A DNA stretch of 64,000 nucleotides from JAXGXJ01 sp040772905 (lineage in GTDB: Bacteria > Actinomycetota > Thermoleophilia > RBG-16-64-13), in contig JAXGXJ010000005.1 in NCBI GenBank assembly GCA_040772905.1, positions 310,001 through 374,000 on the forward strand, in the 5' to 3' direction. This document shows, piece after piece, positions 15,297 through 24,229 of this stretch. Each line of letters opens with the position of its first letter. Position 1 is the first letter of the stretch. The position numbers and the translations under genes were made by a program. The notes beneath the pieces were generated by a model, which worked only from the letters and a program-made list of their open reading frames with translations, ran no database searches and had not been told where the DNA came from.

Positions 15297-17255
15297 GTGA
15301 GCAGGTTCTTCAAGAGCGCCGCCTTCCCCATCCTCCTCGTCATACTGCTGGCCTTCTTCGTCCAGAACCTCTTCTATGGTTCCAGGGGCGAGGAAGAGAT
15401 GACCTTCAATCAGTTCCAGACCGCCGTCACCAGCGGGAACGTGAAGACGCCGGTCACGCTGAAGACGAAGGACCTGGTGGTAGAGGGGGAGTTGACCGAC
15501 GGGCGCCGCTTCCAGGTGGGGTTCACCGAGGCCTACAACATGGAGGAGTTCCTCCTGGCCAACAAGGTGGACTTCACCACCGACATACAAAAGAGTTCCA
15601 TCTGGGTCTCGCTGCTGGGTACCATCCTGCCCATCTTGCTGATGGTGGTGTTCTTCATCTTCCTGATGAACCAGATGCAGGGCGGCGGCAGCAAGGTGAT
15701 GAGCTTCGGCAAGTCCCGGGCCAAGCGGATGGCCATCGACCAGCCCAAGATCACGTTCAAGGACGTGGCCGGAGTGGATGAGGCGGTTGAGGAACTGGAC
15801 GAGATCAAGGAGTTCCTGGAGAACCCCAAACGCTTCCAGAGCCTGGGCGCGCGCATCCCCAAAGGCGTGTTGCTGTTCGGTCCTCCGGGCACGGGCAAGA
15901 CCCTGCTGGCGCGTGCGGTGGCCGGTGAAGCCGGCGTGCCCTTCTTCAGCATCTCGGGCTCGGACTTCGTGGAGATGTTCGTGGGCGTCGGCGCCAGCCG
16001 GGTGCGCGACCTGTTCGACCAGGCCAAACAGAACCAGCCCTGCATCATCTTCATCGACGAGATCGACGCTGTGGGTCGCCATCGTGGCGCCGGCCTGGGC
16101 GGCGGCCACGACGAGCGCGAGCAGACGCTCAACCAGTTGCTGGTGGAGATGGACGGCTTCGAGGCCAACGAGAGCATCATCATCATGGCGGCCACCAACC
16201 GTCCCGACATCCTCGACCCGGCGCTGCTGCGCCCGGGCCGTTTCGACCGGCAGATCATCGTCGACCGTCCCGACCGCGAGGGCCGCAAAGCCATCCTGGC
16301 TGTGCACGCCAAGGGCAAGCCCTTGGCGCCCGGCGTGGAGCTCGACTCCTTGGCCGCGCAGACGCCCGGTTTCACCGGCGCCGACCTGGCCAACCTGGTG
16401 AACGAGGCGGCGCTCCTGACGGCGCGCCGCCACAAACGGCTCATCGAGATGGATGAGTTCGAGGAAGCGGTGCTGAGAGTCATCGCCGGCCCGGAGAAGA
16501 AGTCGCGCCTGCTCTCCGAGGAGGAGAAGCTCATCACGGCCTACCACGAGACCGGCCACGCCCTGGTGGCGCATTTCTCGCCTAACGCCGATCCCGTGCA
16601 CAAGATCTCCATCATCAGCCGGGGCCAGGCTCTGGGTTACACCATCACCTTGCCCACCGAGGACAAGTTCATGGTGAAGAAGAAGGAGATCCTCGACAAG
16701 CTGGCCCACATGCTGGCCGGTCGCGTGGCGGAGGAGATCCGCTTCGATGACATAACCACAGGTGCGTCCAACGACCTGCAGCGCGCCACCGAGACGGCGC
16801 GGCGGATGATCACGCAGTACGGCATGAGCGAGAATCTGGGCCCGCTCACCTTCGGCCACGACCCCGCACAGCCCTTCGTGGGGCGCGACTACGGCATGGG
16901 GCAGGAGTACTCCGACGAGACCGCTCAGAAGATCGATGCCGAGATAAGGCGCGTGGTGGACGAGGCCTACAAGATGGCCAGTAACATCCTCACCGAGCAT
17001 CGTGCCGAACTGGATATGGTCTCGCAGTTGCTCATCGACAAGGAGACCATCGACCGCGACGAGTTCGAGGCCCTGCTGCGCGGCGAAGACCCGGAAGAGG
17101 TGTTCCGGGCCCGCGACGAGGCTCGCGAACGCAAGGCGGCCGAGAGCAAGCGGGTGCAGCGCCTGCGCAAGTCGCGCAGCGAGCAGGAGCCGATGGAGCC
17201 GGATGGCCAGGTGGCACCGGGCTTGTCCCCCATGGTGGGCCGGCAGGAAGAGTAG
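15297..17255 (+). CDS. ftsH: ATP-dependent zinc metalloprotease FtsH
   Basis: This 652-residue membrane AAA protease degrades misassembled membrane proteins and short-lived regulators. Helix 1 (about 8-26) and helix 2 (about 107-125) flank a small extracytoplasmic domain. The AAA module has GPPGTGKT (about 195-202), IIFIDEID and the second region of homology NRPDILDPALLRPGRFDR. The zinc site is HETGH (about 417-421). The C-terminal 40 residues are charged and Arg/Glu-rich, as in other members. I chose GTG 15297 because GGAG lies 5 bases upstream and it yields MSRFFKSAAF, a typical start; GTG 15291 is also in frame. Eleven bases separate it from folE. Confidence 0.97.
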   Translation: MSRFFKSAAFPILLVILLAFFVQNLFYGSRGEEEMTFNQFQTAVTSGNVKTPVTLKTKDLVVEGELTDGRRFQVGFTEAYNMEEFLLANKVDFTTDIQKSSIWVSLLGTILPILLMVVFFIFLMNQMQGGGSKVMSFGKSRAKRMAIDQPKITFKDVAGVDEAVEELDEIKEFLENPKRFQSLGARIPKGVLLFGPPGTGKTLLARAVAGEAGVPFFSISGSDFVEMFVGVGASRVRDLFDQAKQNQPCIIFIDEIDAVGRHRGAGLGGGHDEREQTLNQLLVEMDGFEANESIIIMAATNRPDILDPALLRPGRFDRQIIVDRPDREGRKAILAVHAKGKPLAPGVELDSLAAQTPGFTGADLANLVNEAALLTARRHKRLIEMDEFEEAVLRVIAGPEKKSRLLSEEEKLITAYHETGHALVAHFSPNADPVHKISIISRGQALGYTITLPTEDKFMVKKKEILDKLAHMLAGRVAEEIRFDDITTGASNDLQRATETARRMITQYGMSENLGPLTFGHDPAQPFVGRDYGMGQEYSDETAQKIDAEIRRVVDEAYKMASNILTEHRAELDMVSQLLIDKETIDRDEFEALLRGEDPEEVFRARDEARERKAAESKRVQRLRKSRSEQEPMEPDGQVAPGLSPMVGRQEE

Positions 17256-17266
17256 GTGGGGTCTTC

Positions 17267-17836
17267 ATGGACCAAGAGAAGATACAACGCGGTGTCCGCC
17301 TGCTGCTCGAGGGCATAGGGGAGGACCCTGAGCGCGACGGCCTGGTGGACACACCCCGCCGGGTGGCCGACATGTTCGAAGAGATCATCGTCACCGAACC
17401 GAAGGACCTGTCCTCGTTGATCGTGGCGATGCCTTCCGATCGGCACCAGGAGCTGGTCCTGGTTCGTGACATCGCGTTCCACTCCATGTGTGAGCACCAC
17501 CTGTTGCCGTTCTTCGGGGTGGCGCACGTGGCCTACATCCCCTCCAAACACGGCAAGATCACGGGCATCTCCAAGATCGCGCGTCTGGTGCGCACAGTGG
17601 CTGCGCGTCTGCAGTTGCAGGAGCGACTCACCAGCACCATCGCCGACACATTGGTCGCGTCGCTCGATCCGGCGGGAGTGATGGTACTGGTGAAAGCCGA
17701 GCATCTGTGCATGACCATGCGTGGGGTCCGGGCCCCCGGATCGCAGGTGGTCACCTCCGCGGTGCGAGGCATCTTCCGCACCAGCGAAGCGACGCGCGCG
17801 GAGTTCATGGCGCTCGTCGACGGCCCCAAGCCGTAG
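17267..17836 (+). CDS. folE: GTP cyclohydrolase I
   Basis: This 189-residue enzyme converts GTP to dihydroneopterin triphosphate, the first step of folate synthesis. Zinc ligands are in SMCEHHLLPF (Cys and His) and in the later EHLCMTMRGVRAPG (second Cys). The N-terminal DGLVDTPRRVADMFEE and central SKIARLVRTVAARLQLQERL motifs are complete, so a type IA enzyme of normal length is present. It starts 11 bases after ftsH and 15 bases before folP, opening a compact folE-folP-folB-folK set. The next three genes overlap or nearly touch, so a single transcript is likely. Confidence 0.97.
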   Translation: MDQEKIQRGVRLLLEGIGEDPERDGLVDTPRRVADMFEEIIVTEPKDLSSLIVAMPSDRHQELVLVRDIAFHSMCEHHLLPFFGVAHVAYIPSKHGKITGISKIARLVRTVAARLQLQERLTSTIADTLVASLDPAGVMVLVKAEHLCMTMRGVRAPGSQVVTSAVRGIFRTSEATRAEFMALVDGPKP

Positions 17837-17851
17837 CCGGAGGCTCGTGGC

Positions 17852-19069
17852 ATGATCCCGCTCGAGGGTTCGCCGCAGGTCCTGGCACTCCGTGATCTGG
17901 ACGAGGTGCGGGCTGCACTGGAGCGCATCCGCGTGTCGCGCGGCGGCATGGATATCATGGGCCCGAAAGCTCTCTTCCGTGTGGTGAGAGTGACGGGGCT
18001 CGACGTGCGCGCGGCCAGCATCCTCAAGCAGGAGATGCTGTCGCGAGGCGGCGAGGTGGCTGTGTCTCGTGAAGTGTATGAGCTCGGGGCGCAGAAGGCC
18101 GATTGCGTCGTCATGGGCACGTTGGCTCAGTTCGAACGCCTGCTGCCCAAGTTGCGCCGCCAGCCCTTCGGGCTGCGACGCCTGGCCGACGGGATCGAGG
18201 CGGCGTTACAGGGGTACGGGGCGGCGCTGCCCGCCGCGCCGCCCGGGCTGGACTTCAGCCGCGGACCGCTGCTGATGGGCATCATCAACATCACGCCCGA
18301 CTCCTTCTCTGACGGCGGATCTTATCAGGGCGCGCCGGCCGCCGTCGCGGCCGCCCGCACCATGGTGGAGGAGGGTGCCGACCTCATCGACGTGGGTGGT
18401 GAATCCACCCGCCCGGGGGCGGACGCCGTCGACGAGGACGAGGAGTCGCGACGCGTGCTCCCCGTGGTGGAGGCGCTGGCATCCGAGTTCCCGGGCCGCA
18501 TATCGGTGGACACATACAAGGCCAAGGTGGCGGCACGCTGCCTGGCCGCCGGGGCCTACCTCGTCAACGACATATCGGCCCTGCGCATGGATCCGGAGAT
18601 GGTGGCCGTACTGCGCGACGCCCGCTGTCCCGTGATCCTTATGCATATGCAGGGCGAGCCGCGCACCATGCAGGAATCTCCTGTGTACGACGACGTGGTG
18701 GAAGATGTGTACCGCTTCTTCGTGGAGCGCCTCAACTGGGCCGTGGACCAGGGATTGCGTGAGGAAGACCTACTCATCGATCCCGGCATCGGCTTCGGCA
18801 AGACGGTCGCCCATAACCTGCAGTTGCTGCGCGATCTTTCGGCTTTCCGGTCGCTGGGCAGACCGCTGGTGGTCGGTACCTCTCGCAAGCGCTTCCTGGG
18901 CTCGGTGCTGGATCTTCCTGAGCCTCGCACGCGAGACCAGGCTACCGCGGTGACCGGGGCTCTGGCGGCGTGGGAGGGGGCGCATATCCTTCGGGTACAT
19001 GATGTGAGAGTGAACCGTGACGCAGTCCGCGTGGCTCGGGCGTTGATGACAGGAGGTCGTGGGACATGA
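17852..19069 (+). CDS. folP: dihydropteroate synthase with N-terminal extension
   Basis: This 405-residue protein makes dihydropteroate from p-aminobenzoate and the pterin pyrophosphate. The TIM-barrel DHPS domain occupies about residues 135-400, with GIINITPDSFSDGG, the GGESTRPGAD loop, NDISAL, HMQGEPRTMQ and the final DVRVNRDAVRVARAL. Residues 1-130 form an extra domain (ASILKQEMLSRGGEVAVSRE) seen in DHPS of Geobacter-like and some Gram-positive bacteria; its role is unclear. The stop overlaps the folB start by 4 bases (ATGA). ATG 17852 follows folE by 15 bases with GGAGG in that gap. Confidence 0.96.
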   Translation: MIPLEGSPQVLALRDLDEVRAALERIRVSRGGMDIMGPKALFRVVRVTGLDVRAASILKQEMLSRGGEVAVSREVYELGAQKADCVVMGTLAQFERLLPKLRRQPFGLRRLADGIEAALQGYGAALPAAPPGLDFSRGPLLMGIINITPDSFSDGGSYQGAPAAVAAARTMVEEGADLIDVGGESTRPGADAVDEDEESRRVLPVVEALASEFPGRISVDTYKAKVAARCLAAGAYLVNDISALRMDPEMVAVLRDARCPVILMHMQGEPRTMQESPVYDDVVEDVYRFFVERLNWAVDQGLREEDLLIDPGIGFGKTVAHNLQLLRDLSAFRSLGRPLVVGTSRKRFLGSVLDLPEPRTRDQATAVTGALAAWEGAHILRVHDVRVNRDAVRVARALMTGGRGT

Positions 19070-19452
19070 CGAAGGGCACCGACATGGACATCTTCATCCA
19101 GGGCCTCGAGGTCTACGGCCACCACGGCGTGGCTCCAGAGGAGAAGGTATTGGGCCAACGTCTGTATTTCGACGTGCGCCTGACCCTTGAACAGTGCCGC
19201 GCCGCGCTCACCGACAAGGTCGAGGACACGGTCGATTACACCGAGGTGATGGACCTGATCACCGACATCGTCACCACCGAGAGCTACTCGCTGCTGGAGC
19301 GCCTGGCGCAGAGGGTGGCGGAGGAGATCCTGCGCGGCTTCAGTGTGGAAGAGGTGTGGGTGCAGGTGATCAAGCCCAACCCACCCGTGGCCTGCGCTCT
19401 GAAGAGCGTCAGCGTGGCGGTGGAGTTGGCGCGCGCCGACATCGAGGACTGA
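19066..19452 (+). CDS. folB: dihydroneopterin aldolase
   Basis: This 128-residue enzyme cleaves dihydroneopterin to 6-hydroxymethyldihydropterin. VYGHHGVAPEEKVLGQRLYFDV is the usual family core (only part needed: YGHHGV, then GQRLYFDV), DTVDYTEV binds pterin, and VIKPNPPV near the end has the catalytic-region Lys. The start ATG overlaps the folP stop (ATGA); an ATG at 19084 is an alternative that gives a more typical N-terminus (MDIFIQGLEVYG). Two bases separate its stop from the folK-nadA frame, so these steps are translationally coupled. Confidence 0.95.
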   Translation: MTKGTDMDIFIQGLEVYGHHGVAPEEKVLGQRLYFDVRLTLEQCRAALTDKVEDTVDYTEVMDLITDIVTTESYSLLERLAQRVAEEILRGFSVEEVWVQVIKPNPPVACALKSVSVAVELARADIED

Positions 19453-19454
19453 GC

Positions 19455-20906
19455 ATGGCCGAGACGGTCCCGGCGGTGCGGGCCTACCTGGGCCTGGGCT
19501 CCAACCAGGGACACAGTGAGGAGATCTTGGACCGGGCGGTGGCGTTGCTTGAGACGTTGCCGCACACCCGGCTGACCGCCGTCTCGGGTACCTACCGTAC
19601 CGCTCCAGTGGGCGGACCGGAGCAAGACGATTTCCTCAACCTGGTGGTCGAGGTACAGACGTCGTTGCCGCCGCGCGACCTCTTGGGCGAGACACAACGC
19701 ATCGAGCGGGCGCTGGGTCGCGAGCGCGTCGTCCGCTGGGGGCCACGTACTTTGGATGTGGATATCCTTTGGTACCATGGGTCATCGGCTGCCGATGAGG
19801 TGCTGGAACTGCCTCATCCCCGCATGGAGGAACGCCGGTTCGTGCTCGAACCCCTGGCCGAACTGGCCCCTCAGCTCGTCCTTCCCAGTGGTCGGACCGT
19901 GGTTCAGGCTCTGGCTCTCGTGCAGGCGCAGGCGGTCGAGCGACACGGTGACGAGATTCGCCGGCAGGCGGCGAGGAGGGGTGGGTCACAGATGGACCAT
20001 CTGGCTTTGCAGGCGGAGATACGCGAACTGGCGCGCGAGAAGCGTGCCATCATCCTGGCGCACAACTACCAGCGCGCCGAAGTGCAGGACGTGGCCGACG
20101 TGCACGGCGACTCCCTGGGCCTTTCGCAGAAGGCCGCCACCACCGACGCGCGGCTCATCGTGTTCTGCGGGGTGCACTTCATGGCCGAGACGGCCGCGAT
20201 CCTGGCCCCCGACCGTTCGGTCATCCTACCGGAAGCCCGGGCCGGCTGTCCCATGGCCGACATGGTGGATGTGGAGGGCCTGCAGGCGCTCAAGGACGAG
20301 CATCCCAATGCGGTGGTGGTGAGTTACGTCAACACCTCCGCGGCTGTCAAGGCCATCTCCGACATCTGCTGCACCAGCGCCAACGCAGTGCGGGTGGTGA
20401 AGTCCATCCCGCCCGACCGGGAGATCATCTTCACTCCCGATCGCAACCTGGGGGCGTGGGCGGCCGCCCAATCGGGCCGCTCGCTCATCTTGTGGCCCGG
20501 CTTCTGCCCCACGCATGAACTCATCCAGGTGTCGGATCTGGAAGCCGCGCGGGCCGAGCACCCCGGAGCCAAGGTGGTGGTGCATCCCGAGTCGCCCCCC
20601 GAGGTGTCGGCGCTGGCCGATGCCGTGGAGAGTACCTCGGGCATGATCAGGTTCTGCCGCGATGACCCGGGTCGGGAGTTCATAATCGGTACCGAGACGG
20701 GCATGCTCTACCGTCTCTCTCAGGACGTCCCGGGCAAGTGTTTCTATCCGGTGACGCGGGAGGCCGTATGCCCCCACATGAAGCTCACCACACTGGCGAA
20801 GTTGCGCGACGCTCTGGCGAACGAGGCCCCGCTGGTCTCGGTGCCGGCCGAGGTGCAGCGGAAGGCGCTGCTGGCCGTGCAGAGGATGATCGAGGTCAGC
20901 CCGTGA
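19455..20906 (+). CDS. folK-nadA: FolK-NadA fusion frame: HPPK plus quinolinate synthase
   Basis: One open frame of 483 codons encodes both proteins with no stop between. Residues 1 to about 165 are 6-hydroxymethyldihydropterin pyrophosphokinase: YLGLGSNQG, RTAPVGGPEQDDFLN, then RWGPRTLDVDIL and LPHPRMEERRFVLEPL. Residues 180-483 are quinolinate synthase NadA, with cluster cysteines in RAGCPMAD, GFCPTHE and AVCPHMK (Cys86, 172 and 260 of the NadA part). The join is a basic, probably flexible stretch. NadA could also start at ATG 19992, with AGGAGG 12 bases upstream (longer than ideal). Both a fusion protein and separate NadA may be made. The folate cluster precedes it and nadB overlaps its stop. 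Confidence 0.92.
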   Translation: MAETVPAVRAYLGLGSNQGHSEEILDRAVALLETLPHTRLTAVSGTYRTAPVGGPEQDDFLNLVVEVQTSLPPRDLLGETQRIERALGRERVVRWGPRTLDVDILWYHGSSAADEVLELPHPRMEERRFVLEPLAELAPQLVLPSGRTVVQALALVQAQAVERHGDEIRRQAARRGGSQMDHLALQAEIRELAREKRAIILAHNYQRAEVQDVADVHGDSLGLSQKAATTDARLIVFCGVHFMAETAAILAPDRSVILPEARAGCPMADMVDVEGLQALKDEHPNAVVVSYVNTSAAVKAISDICCTSANAVRVVKSIPPDREIIFTPDRNLGAWAAAQSGRSLILWPGFCPTHELIQVSDLEAARAEHPGAKVVVHPESPPEVSALADAVESTSGMIRFCRDDPGREFIIGTETGMLYRLSQDVPGKCFYPVTREAVCPHMKLTTLAKLRDALANEAPLVSVPAEVQRKALLAVQRMIEVSP

Positions 20907-22564
20907 GAGTCCCCGACTCTCGTGGACGCCGACCCTACTTGGTGTCCCGTTGTGGCGCCGACGTACGCTACTCCAGCTACGACGTCCTGGTCATCGGAGG
21001 CGGCATCGCCGGATTGACGGCCGCCATCAGCGCCGCGAACCACTGGAACGTGGGCGTCATCACCAAGGGCAAGCTGGTCGAGACCACCACCTTCCTGGCC
21101 CAGGGCGGCATCGCTGCGGCCATGGGACCGTACGACTCCCCCGACCTGCATCTGGCCGACACGCTGGAGGCGGGAGTGGGCCTGTGTGATGTGGAGGCTG
21201 TGCGCATCCTGGTGGAAGAGGGACCCGACCGCGTGCGCGAACTGCAACGTCTGGGCACAGACTTCGATCAGCAGGAGGGCAAGTTCATCCTGGGGTCGGA
21301 AGGGGCTCATTCCGTGCCCCGCGTGGTACATGCGGGCGGTGACGCCACGGGCAGCGTGGTAGCGAGCGCTTTGGCGGACGCCATCCGCACGGGGGGCAAG
21401 GCCGAACTCCACGAGGACGAGTTCGTCGTGGAACTCATCACCGACAAGGGCCGGTGCGTGGGTGCGTTGTCGGTGGACAGAGAAGGGCAGTTGACCGTCT
21501 CCCTCGCCCGGGCCGTGGTGTTGGCCTGTGGCGGAGCCGGGCAGGTGTTCGCCCACACCACCAACCCGGCGGTCGCCACCGGCGACGGCCACGCCATGGC
21601 GTACCGGGCCGGCGCCGTACTGCGCGACATGGAGTTCATGCAGTTCCACCCCACCGCCTTCTACGCTGAAGAGAACCCCACGCTGCTTGTCACCGAAGCG
21701 CTGAGGGGAGAGGGCGCGTACCTGCGCGACGACGCCGGCGAACGTTTCATGGTGGGCGCCCACGCCCGGGCCGAGCTTGCACCCCGCGATGTGGTGGTGC
21801 GCAACATGAAGCGCATTATGGACCGCGACGGGGTCGATCGAGTGTGGCTGGATGCCCGACACCTGGATCCGGAGTTCCTCAGCACTCGCTTCCCCACGGT
21901 GTTCAAGGGACTGGCCGCCCGCGGGTTCGACCTGGCCACCGAACTCATCCCCATCGCCCCCGCGTCCCACTACTTCATAGGCGGTGTGCTGACCGATGTA
22001 TGGGGCCGCACCTCCATCCCCGGCTTGTATGCCTGCGGGGAGACGGCCAGCACCGGCATCCATGGAGCGAACCGGCTGGCCTCCAACTCCCTGCTGGAAG
22101 GTTTGGTATTCGGGGAACGCACGGTGCGCGATCTGGACCGGTACCTAGCCGTTGCCGATCCCACGGTGCGCAAGATCCGTCTGGATATCCCCGAAGAGAG
22201 TCGTCCGGGTAACGACCCCGGCAGGGTGGCGGCGCATCGTAAGCGACTGGGACAGGTGATGGCCGAGGGGTGCGGCATCGTGCGCAGTGCCGAGGGGCTT
22301 CAGCGCGCCCGGCTCACACTCACCGAGATCAGGGAGTCTTTGCTGCCGCCCGCGCTGCAGGTGGACGAACTCGAGCTCATCAACCTGCTCACCGTCGCCG
22401 AGCACATGGTGGAGTCTGCGCTGGTACGCGAGGAGAGCAGGGGAGTGCATCTGCGCTCCGACTACCCCAAGCAGGATGACAGCGGCTGGCTGCGCCATGT
22501 GCATGTGCGGGCTGCGGCGGGCGACGACCGTCCTGTGGTCACACTCAGCGACGTGGAGGACTGA
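20903..22564 (+). CDS. nadB: L-aspartate oxidase
   Basis: This flavoprotein of about 553 residues oxidises L-aspartate to iminoaspartate for quinolinate synthesis by NadA; in anaerobes fumarate can be the acceptor. The FAD-binding motif VLVIGGGIAGLTAAI lies near residue 30. FLAQGGIAAAM, the active-site RGEGAYLRDDAGERFM and ASHYFIGGVLTD are all present. STGIHGANRLASNSLLEGLVFG closes the FAD domain, and a C-terminal helical domain follows. GTG 20903 overlaps the nadA stop (GTGA). A GTG at 20942 is an alternative and the intervening residues are poorly conserved, so the first 13 residues are uncertain. Confidence 0.95.
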   Translation: MRVPDSRGRRPYLVSRCGADVRYSSYDVLVIGGGIAGLTAAISAANHWNVGVITKGKLVETTTFLAQGGIAAAMGPYDSPDLHLADTLEAGVGLCDVEAVRILVEEGPDRVRELQRLGTDFDQQEGKFILGSEGAHSVPRVVHAGGDATGSVVASALADAIRTGGKAELHEDEFVVELITDKGRCVGALSVDREGQLTVSLARAVVLACGGAGQVFAHTTNPAVATGDGHAMAYRAGAVLRDMEFMQFHPTAFYAEENPTLLVTEALRGEGAYLRDDAGERFMVGAHARAELAPRDVVVRNMKRIMDRDGVDRVWLDARHLDPEFLSTRFPTVFKGLAARGFDLATELIPIAPASHYFIGGVLTDVWGRTSIPGLYACGETASTGIHGANRLASNSLLEGLVFGERTVRDLDRYLAVADPTVRKIRLDIPEESRPGNDPGRVAAHRKRLGQVMAEGCGIVRSAEGLQRARLTLTEIRESLLPPALQVDELELINLLTVAEHMVESALVREESRGVHLRSDYPKQDDSGWLRHVHVRAAAGDDRPVVTLSDVED

Positions 22565-22568
22565 AACC

Positions 22569-23420
22569 GTGTTGGAAGACGTCGTGCAAGACTTGGTGCG
22601 CCGTGCTTTGGCTGAGGATCTGGGCGGGTACGGCGACATCACCTCCGCGTGGACGGTGCCTGCCGATCTGCGCAGCAGAGCGCACGTCGTCGCGCGTGAG
22701 GAACTGGTGCTGTGCGGGCTGCCGCTCGCCGAGGCAGTCATGGCGGCTGTCGATCCCGGTTGCGTGTTCAGCGCCCAGGTAGCGGACGGGGCTGCGCTTG
22801 TCGAGCGCGACGTGGCCGCCATCGTAGAGGGGCCGGTCCGCAGCTTGCTGACCGCCGAACGGACCATGCTCAACTTCCTGAGCCATCTGTCCGGAGTCGC
22901 CACCCAGGCGCGCCGCTTCGCGCGCGCCGTGGAGGACACCGGAGCCGTGGTCGTCGATACCCGCAAGACCACGCCAGGCCTGCGCTACTGGGAGAAGCGG
23001 GCCGTGGTCCACGGTGGATGCGGGAACCACCGCTTCGGCCTGTTCGACCTGGCGCTCATCAAGAACAACCACCTCACTGCGGCCGGGGGTGTGCGGGAAG
23101 CCGTGCGCCGCGCCCAGGAGGCGCGGCCTCACTACATCCGCATCGAGGTGGAGGTGGAGTCGGAAGCCGATCTGCGCGAAGCCATCGCCGCCGGCGCCGA
23201 CATCATCATGCTCGACAACCAGACGCCCGACTCGCTGCGCGCCCTGGCGGCCGTCGCTCGTTCGCTCAAGCCCGACATCCTGCTGGAAGCCTCTGGTGGG
23301 GTGACCATGGAGACCGTGCGGGCCGTCGCCGAGACCGGGGTGGACATCATCTCCACGAGCGCCATCACCATGGGGGCGCCGTCGGCCAACCTCAGCCTCA
23401 CCTTGCTCCCGCCCGTCTGA
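22569..23420 (+). CDS. nadC: nicotinate-nucleotide pyrophosphorylase (carboxylating)
   Basis: This 283-residue enzyme (quinolinate phosphoribosyltransferase) makes nicotinate mononucleotide from quinolinate and PRPP. The motifs are AEDLGGYGDITS near the start, ERTMLNFLSHLSGVAT, DTRKTTPGLRYWEKRAV with the active-site Arg and Lys, HRFGLFDLALIKNNH, IEVEVES, and EASGGV/STSAITMGAP at the phosphate site. GTG 22569 has GGAGG 9 bases upstream and follows nadB by 4 bases, completing a nadA-nadB-nadC set. The fold is complete and of normal length. Confidence 0.96.
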   Translation: MLEDVVQDLVRRALAEDLGGYGDITSAWTVPADLRSRAHVVAREELVLCGLPLAEAVMAAVDPGCVFSAQVADGAALVERDVAAIVEGPVRSLLTAERTMLNFLSHLSGVATQARRFARAVEDTGAVVVDTRKTTPGLRYWEKRAVVHGGCGNHRFGLFDLALIKNNHLTAAGGVREAVRRAQEARPHYIRIEVEVESEADLREAIAAGADIIMLDNQTPDSLRALAAVARSLKPDILLEASGGVTMETVRAVAETGVDIISTSAITMGAPSANLSLTLLPPV

Positions 23421-23448
23421 AGGCCATCGCATCCGTAGGAGACGCGCC

Positions 23449-24216
23449 ATGCTACTCACTGTCGACGTAGGGAACACGCAGAGCACCCTCGCGCTCTTCT
23501 CCGAACAGGAGATGGCGGGGAACTGGCGCATGGCCACCGACGTGTCCAAGACCGGCGACGAGATCGCTGCGCTCGTGATCCAGTTGCTCGAGCTGGGTGG
23601 GTTCAGCCGCGACACGGTGACCGGGGTGGCGCTCTCATCGGTGGTCCCGCGGCTGAGCACGGAGTACTCGGCCATGGCTGCACGCTGGTTCGGCGTGGAA
23701 GCCCTGGTGGTCGGCCCGGGTGTGAAGACGGGCATGCCCATCCTCACCAACGACCCTCGCCAGGTGGGCCCCGACCTCATCGTCGACGCGGTGGCCGCCT
23801 ATGAGGTGTGCGGCGGGCCTTGCATCGCGGTGGATTTCGGCACGGCCACCACCTTCAGCGCCGTCTCGGCCGCCGGTGAGTATCTGGGGCATGCCATCGC
23901 GCCCGGCATCGAGGTGTCTCTGGACGCGCTCGCCACTCGAGCGGCCCGGCTCATGAAGATCGAGTTGGTCGACCCGGGCACGGTGATCGGCCGGAACACC
24001 CTGCAGGCCATGCAGGCGGGCGCCATCTACGGCTTTGCCGGACAGGTGGACGGCATCGTGACTCGCATGCGCGCGGAACTGCAGGCCGACGCCGTCACCA
24101 TCGCCACCGGCGGATTGGCCGGACTCATCTTCGACCACGCCCCGTCCCTCGACCGGCTCGACCCCATGTTGACCCTGCGTGGGCTCCAGATCATCCATAG
24201 GCGCAATCATCCGTAG
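23449..24216 (+). CDS. coaX: type III pantothenate kinase
   Basis: This 255-residue ASKHA-fold kinase phosphorylates pantothenate at the start of CoA synthesis. LTVDVGNTQSTLALF carries the phosphate-binding Asp and the DVGNT motif. The middle has GPDLIVDAVAAYE, and VDFGTATTFSAVS with the second catalytic Asp. GIEVSLDALATRAARL and ATGGLAGL complete the family pattern. ATG 23449 has GTAGGAG upstream and follows nadC by 28 bases. Type III enzymes usually need a monovalent cation and resist CoA feedback; that is family knowledge, not shown here. Confidence 0.96.
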   Translation: MLLTVDVGNTQSTLALFSEQEMAGNWRMATDVSKTGDEIAALVIQLLELGGFSRDTVTGVALSSVVPRLSTEYSAMAARWFGVEALVVGPGVKTGMPILTNDPRQVGPDLIVDAVAAYEVCGGPCIAVDFGTATTFSAVSAAGEYLGHAIAPGIEVSLDALATRAARLMKIELVDPGTVIGRNTLQAMQAGAIYGFAGQVDGIVTRMRAELQADAVTIATGGLAGLIFDHAPSLDRLDPMLTLRGLQIIHRRNHP

Positions 24217-24229
24217 CAGGCGGGGCGAA

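Noticed and set aside
15264..17000. Long minus-strand open frame opposite ftsH
   Set aside because: Shadow of ftsH; no ribosome site and no recognisable motif.
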